Origin: CAYNWT01 sp964450955
Lineage (GTDB): Bacteria > Planctomycetota > Planctomycetia > Planctomycetales > Planctomycetaceae
Direction: 5' to 3'
DNA: 64,000 nucleotides
Assembly: GCA_964450955.1 (NCBI GenBank)
Contig: CAYVFI010000023.1
Location: 1-64,000, forward strand
Shown: positions 17,121 to 25,951 of the stretch, one piece after another
Numbering within the stretch: position 1 is the first letter of the stretch
Layout of the letters: each line of letters starts with the position of its first letter
Notes under the pieces: model-generated
What the model saw: the letters and a program-made list of their open reading frames with translations, nothing else
Told to the model about the DNA's origin: nothing
Database searches by the model: none
Translations under genes and position numbers: made by a program

Positions 17121-19592
17121 CTACTGTTGAGGTGGCAGTTGCTGGCGGAAGCGTTCGATGATTTCCTGGTAGTCTGGATTGTCGATCATATTGTGCCACT
17201 CGTTTGGATCTGCCTTGAGGTCGTAGAATTCCTCTCCGCCTTTCGGCCAGCGAACCAGCCGGTAGTTTCCATCCGTCAGTGTGTTCTGATTGCGGCGACG
17301 TGTCGATAAGACAAGCCGGTTCATTTCGAGATTCGGATTCCGCATCAGAGGTACAAGACTTGTGCCTTCCAATTGATTTGCAGGAGCTTCAGTGTCAGTG
17401 ATGTCGGCCAGTGTTGGGTAAAGGTCAAGCAAGCTGACTGGCTGTGCGCGTCGTGCGCCGGGCGTCACGATACCTGGAGCCACAATGATCATAGGAATGC
17501 GCGTCACTTCGCTCCACAACGTCTGCTTGCGCCAGTGCTGCTTTTCGCCAAGGTGAAATCCGTGGTCAGAAATCAGCACGATGACGGTGTTTGCTGAGTC
17601 GGCACTGGCGTCCAGCCAGTCGATAACTCGGCCAAGCATTTCGTCGCTAAACGAAGTCGCCGCCAGATACGCTCGGACAACGTCCCGGCGTACGTTCTCA
17701 GCATTGATGACTGGTTCGTCCTTTGATGTGATTCTGTCTGACACTTCGTCCGGCAGGTCGGCTTTGTCATCAGGCATGACTTCCGGAAGAATGACATCTT
17801 CCAGGGGAATGCGATTAAAGAATCGAGCCGGAAGATACCAGGGAACGTGAGGTTTGATGTAACCCACCGCTCCGAAAAACGGCTTATCTGTTGGGCGGTT
17901 TTTGATTCCCTGAATGAAAGTGTTGCTGATTTTTCGATCACGAAACTTTGAATCGTTTAGGTGGGTAATGGCAAACCAGTCTAAGCCGTTGCGGGCTCTG
18001 GATGTGGTTGGCGGATTCGGTCCGGCAACATCGGAAAAGTCTCTCCTGAAGTGGCCGACATCCCACGATTCGGGTTCCGGGTCATGCAAAACCTTGCCTG
18101 TCGCAATGGTGTAGAACCCATTCCGACCGAAGTGCTGAGGCAATGTGATTGAATTCTGAAGAACCGGGTTGGTTCTTAGTTCGTGTTGGTTGCGATACAG
18201 CTGGCTGGTTGTTGGTGCCACTCCGGTTACAAAGGACGACCTTGAAACGTTGCAGATGACTCCATTTGCGTGCGCGTTTGTAAACAGGCAACCGCGGGAT
18301 GCCAGTCTGTCGATATTTGGCGTGCTGGCTTGCGGGTGTCCGCCCAGGCAACCGACCCAGTCGTTGAGATCGTCAACCACAACCAGCACGACATTCAGTG
18401 GCTGGGTTGGGTCTGGCAGAAGCTCTGCGTGTAATCGAAACGGTTTTGGTTCTCCCACGTACGATGCTTCCATCAGCCTTCCGCCTGGCGTTTCGGATAG
18501 CACATTCGATTCCACGCCAGCCGAGACCCATTGGCCATTCAACTGGATCTGCGGAACCAGAAGCACGTCTTCTCTATCTCCCCGCTCGTGATACTGAATT
18601 GTCTGTTCTCCGGCGAATTCCTGAGGGCTCCAATCCCACGATTCAGCAAACACAGGAGACGAGCCAAGTTTGTACTCAGCCAGATTCGTTAGCCCATCAC
18701 CATCATCGTCCTGATTCTTGTGGGCCTGGCGAACTGCCGGATCTTTCAATTTGTGGTGAGCCGCGTAGAGTGCGTACGACGTGATTGGTTTTGCTGTCCG
18801 AACCAGCGTCAGGTCGTTGCCGTCCCCGCCCTGATAGTGGAGTTCGTAGTGAGAAGCACCTTCGGCTAACACCCGCGAAAATCCGCCGGCAATCGGCACC
18901 GCGCCGGTGTTGTCGATCAGGACAATCTCTTCCTGAGCGGCTGTGTAGCCAGAGAGATTCAGATACAACGCTCCGTTTAGTTCGACCCGATTCCTGCTCC
19001 GGATTTGCGGAGCACCAAAGGCATCCGCTTTGATTTTGAGTTGCGATTGGCCGGGGCCGCTTATGTACGCGTTCAAAGTGACTCGACAGTTCGAACCGAC
19101 AAGTTCAAGTTCGCCCTGCGTTCGGTTCCCATTACCGACCACAATGGCGGCGGCTCTAAGCGTGCCGCCTTCCATGAAGTAGCGTCCGGAACTGGTGTTG
19201 CGATAACCCAGTTGAATCGATTTCTGGACAACCACTTCACCGGCGATTTGCCTGAACGTGCCTGTTCCGCCATAGCTGCCGACGTTGATCCGGCCAGGCA
19301 GACCTCTGACCTGCAGCGTGGCTGTGTTAAGCTCAATGGTTCCGACCGAACCAATTCGGTCTCCCACAGAAACAACCCGCGCGCGTGCTTCTGTTCCTGG
19401 ACTGATTGAACTTCTGGCGACGCCCGGTTCGCCTGGAACGAAGACCTCGTCCAGCGGGCCCGGGACAATTCTGGTTCTCCACGAGTTACCGTCAGCCCAG
19501 TCGGTGTCGCCAGCGTTCACGCGCTGAATCAGTCCGTCCTCGGCGACGGCCGTCAGCATACAACTGCAAAAGCAAAGAACCGCAACACTCAT
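17121..19592 (-). CDS. Sulfatase with N-terminal beta-solenoid domain
   Basis: 823 aa with a short signal peptide. Residues about 25-265 form an autotransporter/solenoid-like beta-repeat domain (GSVGTIELNTATLQVRG, INVGSYGGTGTFRQIAG, GGTLRAAAIVVG). Residues 293-312 hold a calcium-binding D-x-D-x-D-G-L motif (NQDDDGDGLTNLAEYKLGSS) common in exported planctomycete proteins. From about residue 398 it is a type I sulfatase of the iduronate-2-sulfatase-like group: metal ligands in VVDDLND, and C447 in ICNVSRSS where formylglycine would form. The usual consensus is C-x-P-S-R; here Val replaces Pro. DHGFHLGEK holds further metal ligands. Probably secreted and acting on sulfated polysaccharide, with the solenoid for binding. 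Confidence 0.88.
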   Translation of the reverse strand: MSVAVLCFCSCMLTAVAEDGLIQRVNAGDTDWADGNSWRTRIVPGPLDEVFVPGEPGVARSSISPGTEARARVVSVGDRIGSVGTIELNTATLQVRGLPGRINVGSYGGTGTFRQIAGEVVVQKSIQLGYRNTSSGRYFMEGGTLRAAAIVVGNGNRTQGELELVGSNCRVTLNAYISGPGQSQLKIKADAFGAPQIRSRNRVELNGALYLNLSGYTAAQEEIVLIDNTGAVPIAGGFSRVLAEGASHYELHYQGGDGNDLTLVRTAKPITSYALYAAHHKLKDPAVRQAHKNQDDDGDGLTNLAEYKLGSSPVFAESWDWSPQEFAGEQTIQYHERGDREDVLLVPQIQLNGQWVSAGVESNVLSETPGGRLMEASYVGEPKPFRLHAELLPDPTQPLNVVLVVVDDLNDWVGCLGGHPQASTPNIDRLASRGCLFTNAHANGVICNVSRSSFVTGVAPTTSQLYRNQHELRTNPVLQNSITLPQHFGRNGFYTIATGKVLHDPEPESWDVGHFRRDFSDVAGPNPPTTSRARNGLDWFAITHLNDSKFRDRKISNTFIQGIKNRPTDKPFFGAVGYIKPHVPWYLPARFFNRIPLEDVILPEVMPDDKADLPDEVSDRITSKDEPVINAENVRRDVVRAYLAATSFSDEMLGRVIDWLDASADSANTVIVLISDHGFHLGEKQHWRKQTLWSEVTRIPMIIVAPGIVTPGARRAQPVSLLDLYPTLADITDTEAPANQLEGTSLVPLMRNPNLEMNRLVLSTRRRNQNTLTDGNYRLVRWPKGGEEFYDLKADPNEWHNMIDNPDYQEIIERFRQQLPPQQ

Positions 19593-20446
19593 GGTCAGAT
19601 CCAGAATCCAGTCGAACCCTCAGTCTGCGACTCTGGCAAACATTGATTCAGTTCAGCACTCTCTGTCTTTCAATGGTATCCATATTGGGTCACTCGTCCC
19701 ATCAGGGCACCGGGCGAACCATCTAAAATACTGTTGCTTCTTTCTTCTGTATTGCAAGGACTCATCGGCCACAAATTGCGATGGCCAGCCTTTCAATGAA
19801 CTACATCGGTACATGTTTGGTTAACCGATACGATTTACCCCCGGCAGGAATCGATTTGGAAGGAAAAACCAACATCTCTGACAATATCCTGTGTGCACGA
19901 CCTCAAACATCGGCGGTGGCCGGCGTTGTTCCAGCGGCGCGGTGGATTAATTGACGACCGTCGGCTGGGGTGATTTGGTGCTGCTGGCGAGCCGGGTTGC
20001 TGTGAAGCGATCGCAACAGATTTTGAAATGAGTTCGATCGTGTTCTCATCATTCGTCACAGCGTGGAGGGTGCCTTTGCAATTCCTGATGGCAAGTGAAA
20101 GCCGGTTATGGAAACGGCAAAGAAAGAACGCGAGCTTTTGGGCATAGCGTCTGATGCTTACGAGAAACAGAATGTGATTGATCAGCATCATGGCATCGCG
20201 AAACAGTCGGTTTCGAAGATCACCCAGATCATTCCCGGTGGTCGCAGCACCGCGGGAACCTCTCAGGAAAACGACTCGGGTTGGTGGAAGAACCTTCGGG
20301 GGATGAAGAAGTGGTAATGATTGACGTTCGTGATTTGCATCGTCTCGCTTGAGACCTTGGGGGCACTCTGAGACTATCGGAGTCACGTGCCGCGATGTGC
20401 GGCGTTGCTGTAAGAATATTTGATTGATACCCGGCGGGCAGAACCG
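19593..20446. other. 854-bp intergenic region without recognised gene
   Basis: It lies between the sulfatase and aspartate kinase genes, which are divergent. A 69-codon frame at 20108-20317 on the plus strand and a long minus-strand frame across 19835-20821 are both open, but neither shows a recognisable family or signal. I saw no tRNA, riboswitch or insertion sequence end. It should contain the promoters of both flanking genes. Confidence 0.5.
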
Positions 20447-20490
20447 CCATTTGGGAGCCATTCGGGAGCCATTCGGGAGCCATTCGGGAG
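20447..20490. repeat. Four tandem 11-bp repeats (CCATTCGGGAG) at the lysC ribosome binding site
   Basis: The unit occurs four times head to tail at 20447, 20458, 20469 and 20480; the first copy has T for C at position 6. A fifth partial copy begins as CGATTCG. Each unit carries GGGAG, and only the last one (20486-20490) is placed 7 nt before the proposed TTG start. The unit is not a multiple of three, so it does not look like coding sequence. Confidence 0.9.
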
Positions 20491-20497
20491 CGATTCG

Positions 20498-22285
20498 TTG
20501 TCTATTGTTGTGATGAAGTTTGGGGGAACCAGCGTTGCGGATGCCACTAAAGTAAGGAACGCGGCCAAACGTGCCGTCGAAGCAAAACGCGATGGCAAAC
20601 AAGTTGTCATGGTAGTCAGCGCCCGAGGTAAGAAGACCGACGAGCTGGTTCGACTGGCTGAAGAAATTACAGATAACCCAACACCCCGCGAAATGGACAT
20701 GCTGTTGTCCACCGGCGAGCAGGAATCTGTCGCGCTCATGGCGATGGCGGTTCATGAACTCGGTGAGAACGCCATCAGTTTCACTGGCGGTCAGATTGGT
20801 CTTCGAACCGACGACAGCCACACCAAAGCCCGCATCGTTCGCATCTCAACCACCCGCATGCGAGAACAACTGGACGCGGGCAACATTGTCATCGCGGCTG
20901 GTTTCCAGGGCGTTGACGAACAGCTTAACATCACGACTCTGGGTCGCGGCGGTAGCGATACCACGGCCACTGCGCTGGCTGCGGCACTTGGTGCGAACCT
21001 TTGCGAAATCTACACCGACGTCGAAGGCGTGTTCACAACCGACCCGCGCATCTGCGAAGACGCTCGGCTGGCTCCACGAATTTCGTACGACGAAATGTTA
21101 GAACTCGCCAGCCTTGGCGCGGGCGTCATGCACGCTCGGTCGATTGAATTCGCCAAGAAGTATCGTGTTCCCATTCGAGTCCGACCATCCTTCGCCGACG
21201 GCGCCGGAACACTCATCGCGCCCGAACCGGAAGACAACATGGCGGTCGTTGCCGGAGTCGCATTGGTTCCCAACGAAGCCCGTGTCAGTCTTATCGATAT
21301 CCCGGACGAACCGGGCGTCATGCAATTGGTATTTGCCAAGATGTCTGATCGTAAGATTCCCATCGACATGGTCGTGCAAAACGTCGCCACCGGCGGCACG
21401 GCCAACGTGTCGTTTAGTGTCCCGCAGGACGATCTGGCCGAAACGCTGACTGCAGCCGGCGAAGCGGTCGGCGAACTTGGTTCTGGAAGCGTGACGCAGG
21501 GAACCAATCTCGCGAAAGTTTCCGTCGTGGGAGCCGGGATGCGTACTCACACCGGCGTCGCGTGCCAGATGTTTAAAGCCCTCGCCGACGCTGACATCAA
21601 CATCAACATCGTGACCACAAGCGAAATTAAAATCTCCGTGCTGGTTTCGCGAGACGATTGCAAAGCGGCCGTCCGCGCGGTGCACGCCGGGTTTGGATTA
21701 GAAAACGTCACCCGCGCGAATCCAGCTGTTGGGGTTCGAACCGAAATGGCTGAGTCGCAACCGGCATCAAACAATACCGAAGACGAAATTATTGCCGGCT
21801 TGAACGCGATGGAGGACATCGTCGTCAGCGACGTACAGCTGGATAATACGCAGTCGCGAATCACACTAAGTCGACTGCCGGACGAACCGGGTATCGTCTC
21901 GCGGCTGTTTGCTGCGGTCGCGGAAGGCGGCGTTATGGTTGATATGATTGTGCAAAACGTTGCTCGCAGCGAAGGCGCGAATGTGTCCTTCACGGTGCCG
22001 CGAGTTGATGTCGATCGCAGCCTGCTGCTGATTCGAGAAGTGCTTGATAAGTGGCCCGATGCGGACGTTTCACACGATCGCGAAATCGCCAAGCTATCCG
22101 TTATGGGCATTGGCCTGCGAAGCCATACCGAAGTCGGCGCGCGGATGTTTCGGGTTCTTTCTGAGGCGGGCATTAACGTGCAGATGATCAACACCAGCGA
22201 AATTCGCATCAGCGCTGTTGTCGGTTCCGATCAGGCTGAGGCGGCCGTTGCGTGCCTGACCAGCGAGTTTGGTCTGACAGTTTGA
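20498..22285 (+). CDS. lysC: Aspartate kinase with four ACT domains
   Basis: About 595 aa from TTG 20498. The open frame runs on upstream through the 11-bp repeats, but family similarity begins at SIVVMKFGGTSVAD. The kinase domain (about 1-240) shows KFGGTSVAD, VVSARGKKTDEL, the GFQGVDE and TTLGRGGSDTTA loops and YTDVEGVFTTDPR. Two pairs of ACT domains follow: about 265-420 and, after a linker, 445-595. Both pairs contain a V-Q-N motif (MVVQNVA, MIVQNVA) with the allosteric ligand loop pattern. Phosphorylation of aspartate opens the lysine, threonine and methionine pathway. Four-ACT enzymes are known in cyanobacteria; feedback by lysine and threonine is likely. Confidence 0.95.
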   Translation: MSIVVMKFGGTSVADATKVRNAAKRAVEAKRDGKQVVMVVSARGKKTDELVRLAEEITDNPTPREMDMLLSTGEQESVALMAMAVHELGENAISFTGGQIGLRTDDSHTKARIVRISTTRMREQLDAGNIVIAAGFQGVDEQLNITTLGRGGSDTTATALAAALGANLCEIYTDVEGVFTTDPRICEDARLAPRISYDEMLELASLGAGVMHARSIEFAKKYRVPIRVRPSFADGAGTLIAPEPEDNMAVVAGVALVPNEARVSLIDIPDEPGVMQLVFAKMSDRKIPIDMVVQNVATGGTANVSFSVPQDDLAETLTAAGEAVGELGSGSVTQGTNLAKVSVVGAGMRTHTGVACQMFKALADADININIVTTSEIKISVLVSRDDCKAAVRAVHAGFGLENVTRANPAVGVRTEMAESQPASNNTEDEIIAGLNAMEDIVVSDVQLDNTQSRITLSRLPDEPGIVSRLFAAVAEGGVMVDMIVQNVARSEGANVSFTVPRVDVDRSLLLIREVLDKWPDADVSHDREIAKLSVMGIGLRSHTEVGARMFRVLSEAGINVQMINTSEIRISAVVGSDQAEAAVACLTSEFGLTV

Positions 22286-22377
22286 TTGACTCGGCCAGGA
22301 TTGGCGGTTCTTTGCAGCGGGCAACGCGATTACCATTGGGGTCCCCCCCCTCCAATAGTCCCGCGAGCCCGCCAAAC

Positions 22378-25300
22378 ATGTCCCGCCCGGTTGTTTTCCT
22401 TGTCGCCCTTGTTGTGGGTTTGCTGGTCCCGTGCCTGTCAGCCCAAGTTTCGAAGCCGAAGATCAACACCGCTTACGATGTTCCGAAAACCGGCCCCGCG
22501 AAAATCGAATTCCGGCGATGGAGCGGAGAACTTAACGTCCCCGACCCGGTCGCGATTAGCATCGACAACAACGGACGCGCGTTCGTAACGCAAACTCAGC
22601 GACGCAAGTCGCAGGACCTGGATATTCGTCAGAACACAGACTGGATTCCCAACGACGTCGGTTTCCGATCTGTCAAAGATAAGCGCGACTTTTACCACCG
22701 CATGCTGGCGCCCGAAACGAAAGGCAAACGGCGCCCCAAACCGCGCGTTCAGGATCTCAATAACGACGGGTCACGTGACTGGCGTGACTTGATGATGATT
22801 AGTGAGAAAATTCGAGTCTTCCAAGACACAGACCACGACGGAACCGCAGATCATTCGAAGCTCTACGCCGAAGACTTCAAGACTGAAGTGACAGGAATCG
22901 CAGCCGGTGTTCTCGCTCACGCCGGCGACGTCTATGCAACCATCGCCCCCGACGTATGGCGGCTGACCGATACCACCGGTGACGGCAAAGCCGACAAACG
23001 CGAAGTTATGGCGACCGGCTTCGGGCTGCACATCGCCTACGCCGGACACGACATGCATGGACTGACCGTCGGTCCGGACGGAAAAATATATTGGTCGGTC
23101 GGCGACAAAGGCATCAGTGTTACGTCCAAAGAAGGTCGGAAGTATCTGTATCCGAACCAGGGCGGCGTCCTGCGATGCAATCCGGACGGAACCGATTTCG
23201 AAGTCTTTGCGCACGGCCTTCGCAACGTGCAGGAACTTGCGTTCGACCAGTTCGGCAATCTGTTCAGCGTCGACAACGACGCCGACATGCCGACAGAACG
23301 AGAACGCTTCGTTTACATCGTCCCGGGCATGGACGCCGGCTGGCGGTGCAACTACCAGTACCGCGGCGACGGCTACAACCCGTGGACCGACGAGAAACTC
23401 TGGCAGCTCTGGCACCCGCAACAGCCCGGCTACATCATCCCGCCCATCAAGCACAGCCTTAACGGCCCGGCCGGGTTCGCCTTCAATCCAGGTACCGCTC
23501 TTAGCCCCGCATACCGCGATTACTTCTTCGTAACCGGAGCCCCCAACGGCGAACAACGCGCGTTCCAGGTGCAACAAAATGGCGCGTCGTTTGAGATGAT
23601 TAACGAACACGAATTCGCTCGGGGCAAACCGATTGTCGGTATTAACTTTGGCCCGGACGGCGCGTTGTACGGAGTTGACTGGGGCGGCGGTTACCCACTG
23701 AACCAATCCGGAGCGATCTGGAGTATGGACGTTCCCGGCGCGGCGAATTCAAAGGAGCGTTTGGAAACAAAGCAGCGGCTGGCGAGCGGGTTCAAAGATT
23801 ACGACGACTCTCAACTGCCATCGTTACTAAGTCACGCCGACCAACGCATCCGCCTGGGTGCGCAGTTTGAACTGGTGTCCCGCAGCCAGGGGACCAACCT
23901 GGCTTTGACCGCGCGAGATTCCAAATCGCAGCTGGCCAGAATCCACGCGATCTGGGGCCTGGGTCAATTGGTTCGCCGTCAAGGAATAACCGATCCCGGC
24001 GACCTGACGCGACTGGCCAGCGCGTACGGCTTTGGCGACTTCCTGAAAGATGCCGAACCCGAAATTCGCACACAAGCTTTGCGGACCATCGCCGACTTCG
24101 ATCACTTCGAAGGTCAACAACTGGTGCCTTTGCTTAGCGATTTAGACGAACGCGTTCGCTTCCACGCGGCTCTGGCCGTCAGACATCATCCCACCTCCGC
24201 CGCACAGTTGGCTCTACTGAAACTGGCCGAACAACTTAGCCCCAAAGACACATACATGCGGCACGCCTTCGCCATGGGCCTAAGCGGAACCGCATCGCGG
24301 GCAGAACTCACCGCGCTGCACAAACATAAGTCGCCACCGGTCCGCCTCACCGCTGTACTTGCCCTACGTGAACTCAGCACAAACGAACTAAGACTGGACC
24401 GAGCCAATCGGTCGCTGTCGCACTTTCTGGCTGACAAGGACACGCACGTCGCCACGGAAGCCGCTCTCGCCATCTACGAAGCGATCGCGCCGATTGATCT
24501 CGATTCAGATCCAGCTCCCGCTGACCTAACGGTTCTGGCTGCGACAGTCCCAGACAACGTTCGGGCAAACGAATCCTTCGCCCGCCGCGCAATTGGCGCC
24601 GCATACATGATTGGAACACCAGCGCACGCCGAACAGCTTGCCCGGTTCGCTTTGAGAACCGATGCCCCCATCGCACTTCGGCTCGATGCGCTCGACGCGT
24701 TAAGCCAATGGCTTAATCCGCCGCCGCTGGACCGAGTCGATGGTCGGCGTCGCCGATTGCAGCCGAACCGTTCTGTCCAGGGGGCCGACAAGTTGGCAAT
24801 GCTACTTGGTAGCTTGCTGGCTGACACCAACAAGCAAATTCCACCAGCCGCGCTGAACGCCTCGCGCAATCTGAAGCTTCCAATTACTGGTAAGGCATTG
24901 GATTCACTGGCCGGCCTGCTGCGGTCCTCCGACACCGATCCCGCCTTGCGGATGGAATCGTTGAATACCCTCGCGGCTGAAAAGTACGCGGGGCTGAATG
25001 ACCTGCTTCAGTTGGTCCTGAAGTCTCGCGATGTCCGACTGCGACAACGTGGCCGGGAATTGTTAGTGCCACAGTCCGCCGTTGCGATGAAAGCAGTCGA
25101 TGAAGTCCTTGCTGGTTCCGCTAAACTCAACGAACGCCAGCACGCTATCGGATTGCTTGGCAGAATCGAAACCAACCAGGCCGACCAGGCAATCAGCGAT
25201 CTCCTTAGCAAGCTCATCGCCGGCAAAGCCGCACCCGGGACCGAACTGGAGATTCTGGAAGTCGCCGAAATGCGGATGGATAACGGCGGCATCGCTGAGA

Positions 25301-25794
25301 AACTAAAGCAGCTTGAAACCAAACGCACCAGCAGCGATCCGCTTGTCGCGTACTCAGAATGTCTGACCGGTGGCGACACTAAGGCCGGGCGCACAACATT
25401 CAACACGCACATTGAAGCACAGTGCGCAAGGTGTCATCGCGTGGGAAGGAAGGGCAGCACTGTCGGTCCGAACCTGCAAAGTATCGGCCGCACCCGAGAC
25501 ACCAAACACCTGCTCCGCGCCATCGTCGCGCCGAGTGCGGATATCGAACCGAAATACCGAACGCAGACCATTATCCTTGATTCCGGAAAATCGATCTCGG
25601 GTGTTCTGGTTCGCAGGAACGACAGCACCACGGTTCTAGCCGACAATCAAGGCAAAGAGATCACGATCAATAACGACGAAATCGATGACGCGGTCGAACA
25701 GAATATCTCCATCATGCCCGACATGACCAAGGCCTTGTCGCGTCGAGAGATTCGCGATTTGGTTGCCTACCTGCGGTCGCTTCGAAAGAAGTGA
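22378..25794 (+). CDS. PVC-type CxxCH cytochrome with propeller dehydrogenase head and HEAT-like region
   Basis: About 1138 aa from ATG 22378, with a signal peptide (VVFLVALVVGLLVPCLSA). Residues about 35-455 form a beta-propeller of the PVC-type membrane-bound dehydrogenase kind (HGLTVGPDGKIYWSVGD, HGLRNVQELAFDQFGNLFSVD, YGVDWGGGY). Residues about 480-990 are helical repeats of HEAT type. The C-terminal 140 residues are a cytochrome c domain with heme motif CARCH, and VGPNLQSIGR after it, ending in a conserved LVAYLRSL helix. Such proteins are abundant in Planctomycetota and are thought to oxidise sugars or alcohols outside the cytoplasm. The electron acceptor and substrate are unknown. It starts 92 bp after lysC. 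Confidence 0.9.
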   Translation: MSRPVVFLVALVVGLLVPCLSAQVSKPKINTAYDVPKTGPAKIEFRRWSGELNVPDPVAISIDNNGRAFVTQTQRRKSQDLDIRQNTDWIPNDVGFRSVKDKRDFYHRMLAPETKGKRRPKPRVQDLNNDGSRDWRDLMMISEKIRVFQDTDHDGTADHSKLYAEDFKTEVTGIAAGVLAHAGDVYATIAPDVWRLTDTTGDGKADKREVMATGFGLHIAYAGHDMHGLTVGPDGKIYWSVGDKGISVTSKEGRKYLYPNQGGVLRCNPDGTDFEVFAHGLRNVQELAFDQFGNLFSVDNDADMPTERERFVYIVPGMDAGWRCNYQYRGDGYNPWTDEKLWQLWHPQQPGYIIPPIKHSLNGPAGFAFNPGTALSPAYRDYFFVTGAPNGEQRAFQVQQNGASFEMINEHEFARGKPIVGINFGPDGALYGVDWGGGYPLNQSGAIWSMDVPGAANSKERLETKQRLASGFKDYDDSQLPSLLSHADQRIRLGAQFELVSRSQGTNLALTARDSKSQLARIHAIWGLGQLVRRQGITDPGDLTRLASAYGFGDFLKDAEPEIRTQALRTIADFDHFEGQQLVPLLSDLDERVRFHAALAVRHHPTSAAQLALLKLAEQLSPKDTYMRHAFAMGLSGTASRAELTALHKHKSPPVRLTAVLALRELSTNELRLDRANRSLSHFLADKDTHVATEAALAIYEAIAPIDLDSDPAPADLTVLAATVPDNVRANESFARRAIGAAYMIGTPAHAEQLARFALRTDAPIALRLDALDALSQWLNPPPLDRVDGRRRRLQPNRSVQGADKLAMLLGSLLADTNKQIPPAALNASRNLKLPITGKALDSLAGLLRSSDTDPALRMESLNTLAAEKYAGLNDLLQLVLKSRDVRLRQRGRELLVPQSAVAMKAVDEVLAGSAKLNERQHAIGLLGRIETNQADQAISDLLSKLIAGKAAPGTELEILEVAEMRMDNGGIAEKLKQLETKRTSSDPLVAYSECLTGGDTKAGRTTFNTHIEAQCARCHRVGRKGSTVGPNLQSIGRTRDTKHLLRAIVAPSADIEPKYRTQTIILDSGKSISGVLVRRNDSTTVLADNQGKEITINNDEIDDAVEQNISIMPDMTKALSRREIRDLVAYLRSLRKK

Positions 25795-25801
25795 CGCTCT
25801 G

Positions 25802-25868
25802 GTAGTGGACGAGGCAACGAGTCCTAAGCGCCGGAGACTCGACCTGGACTCGTTGCCTCGTCCGCTAC
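25802..25868. repeat. Long inverted repeat, 23-bp arms
   Basis: Arms at 25802-25824 and 25846-25868 are complementary at all positions except one G-T wobble, with a 21-nt loop. It begins 7 bp after the CxxCH gene stop. There is no run of T after it, so it is not a classic rho-independent terminator, although it could slow polymerase or stabilise the message. It looks like a REP-type dispersed palindrome. No second copy was seen in this window. Confidence 0.85.
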
Positions 25869-25951
25869 GTCAATCCTGCGAAGTTTGATACTGCATCAAG
25901 TACCCGTGCTTCTATACTGACTGAACGTGTTGTTCGTCCTGAAAGTACGCC

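Noticed and set aside
20108..20317. 69-codon plus-strand frame upstream of lysC
   Set aside because: No ribosome site, no family match and surrounding sequence looks non-coding; mentioned in the gap entry only.
19835..20821. 328-codon minus-strand frame across the lysC start
   Set aside because: Overlaps the lysC kinase domain and the tandem repeat; composition is not protein-like.
22771..23706. 311-codon minus-strand frame
   Set aside because: Antisense to the propeller part of the CxxCH gene, whose own frame has clear family motifs.
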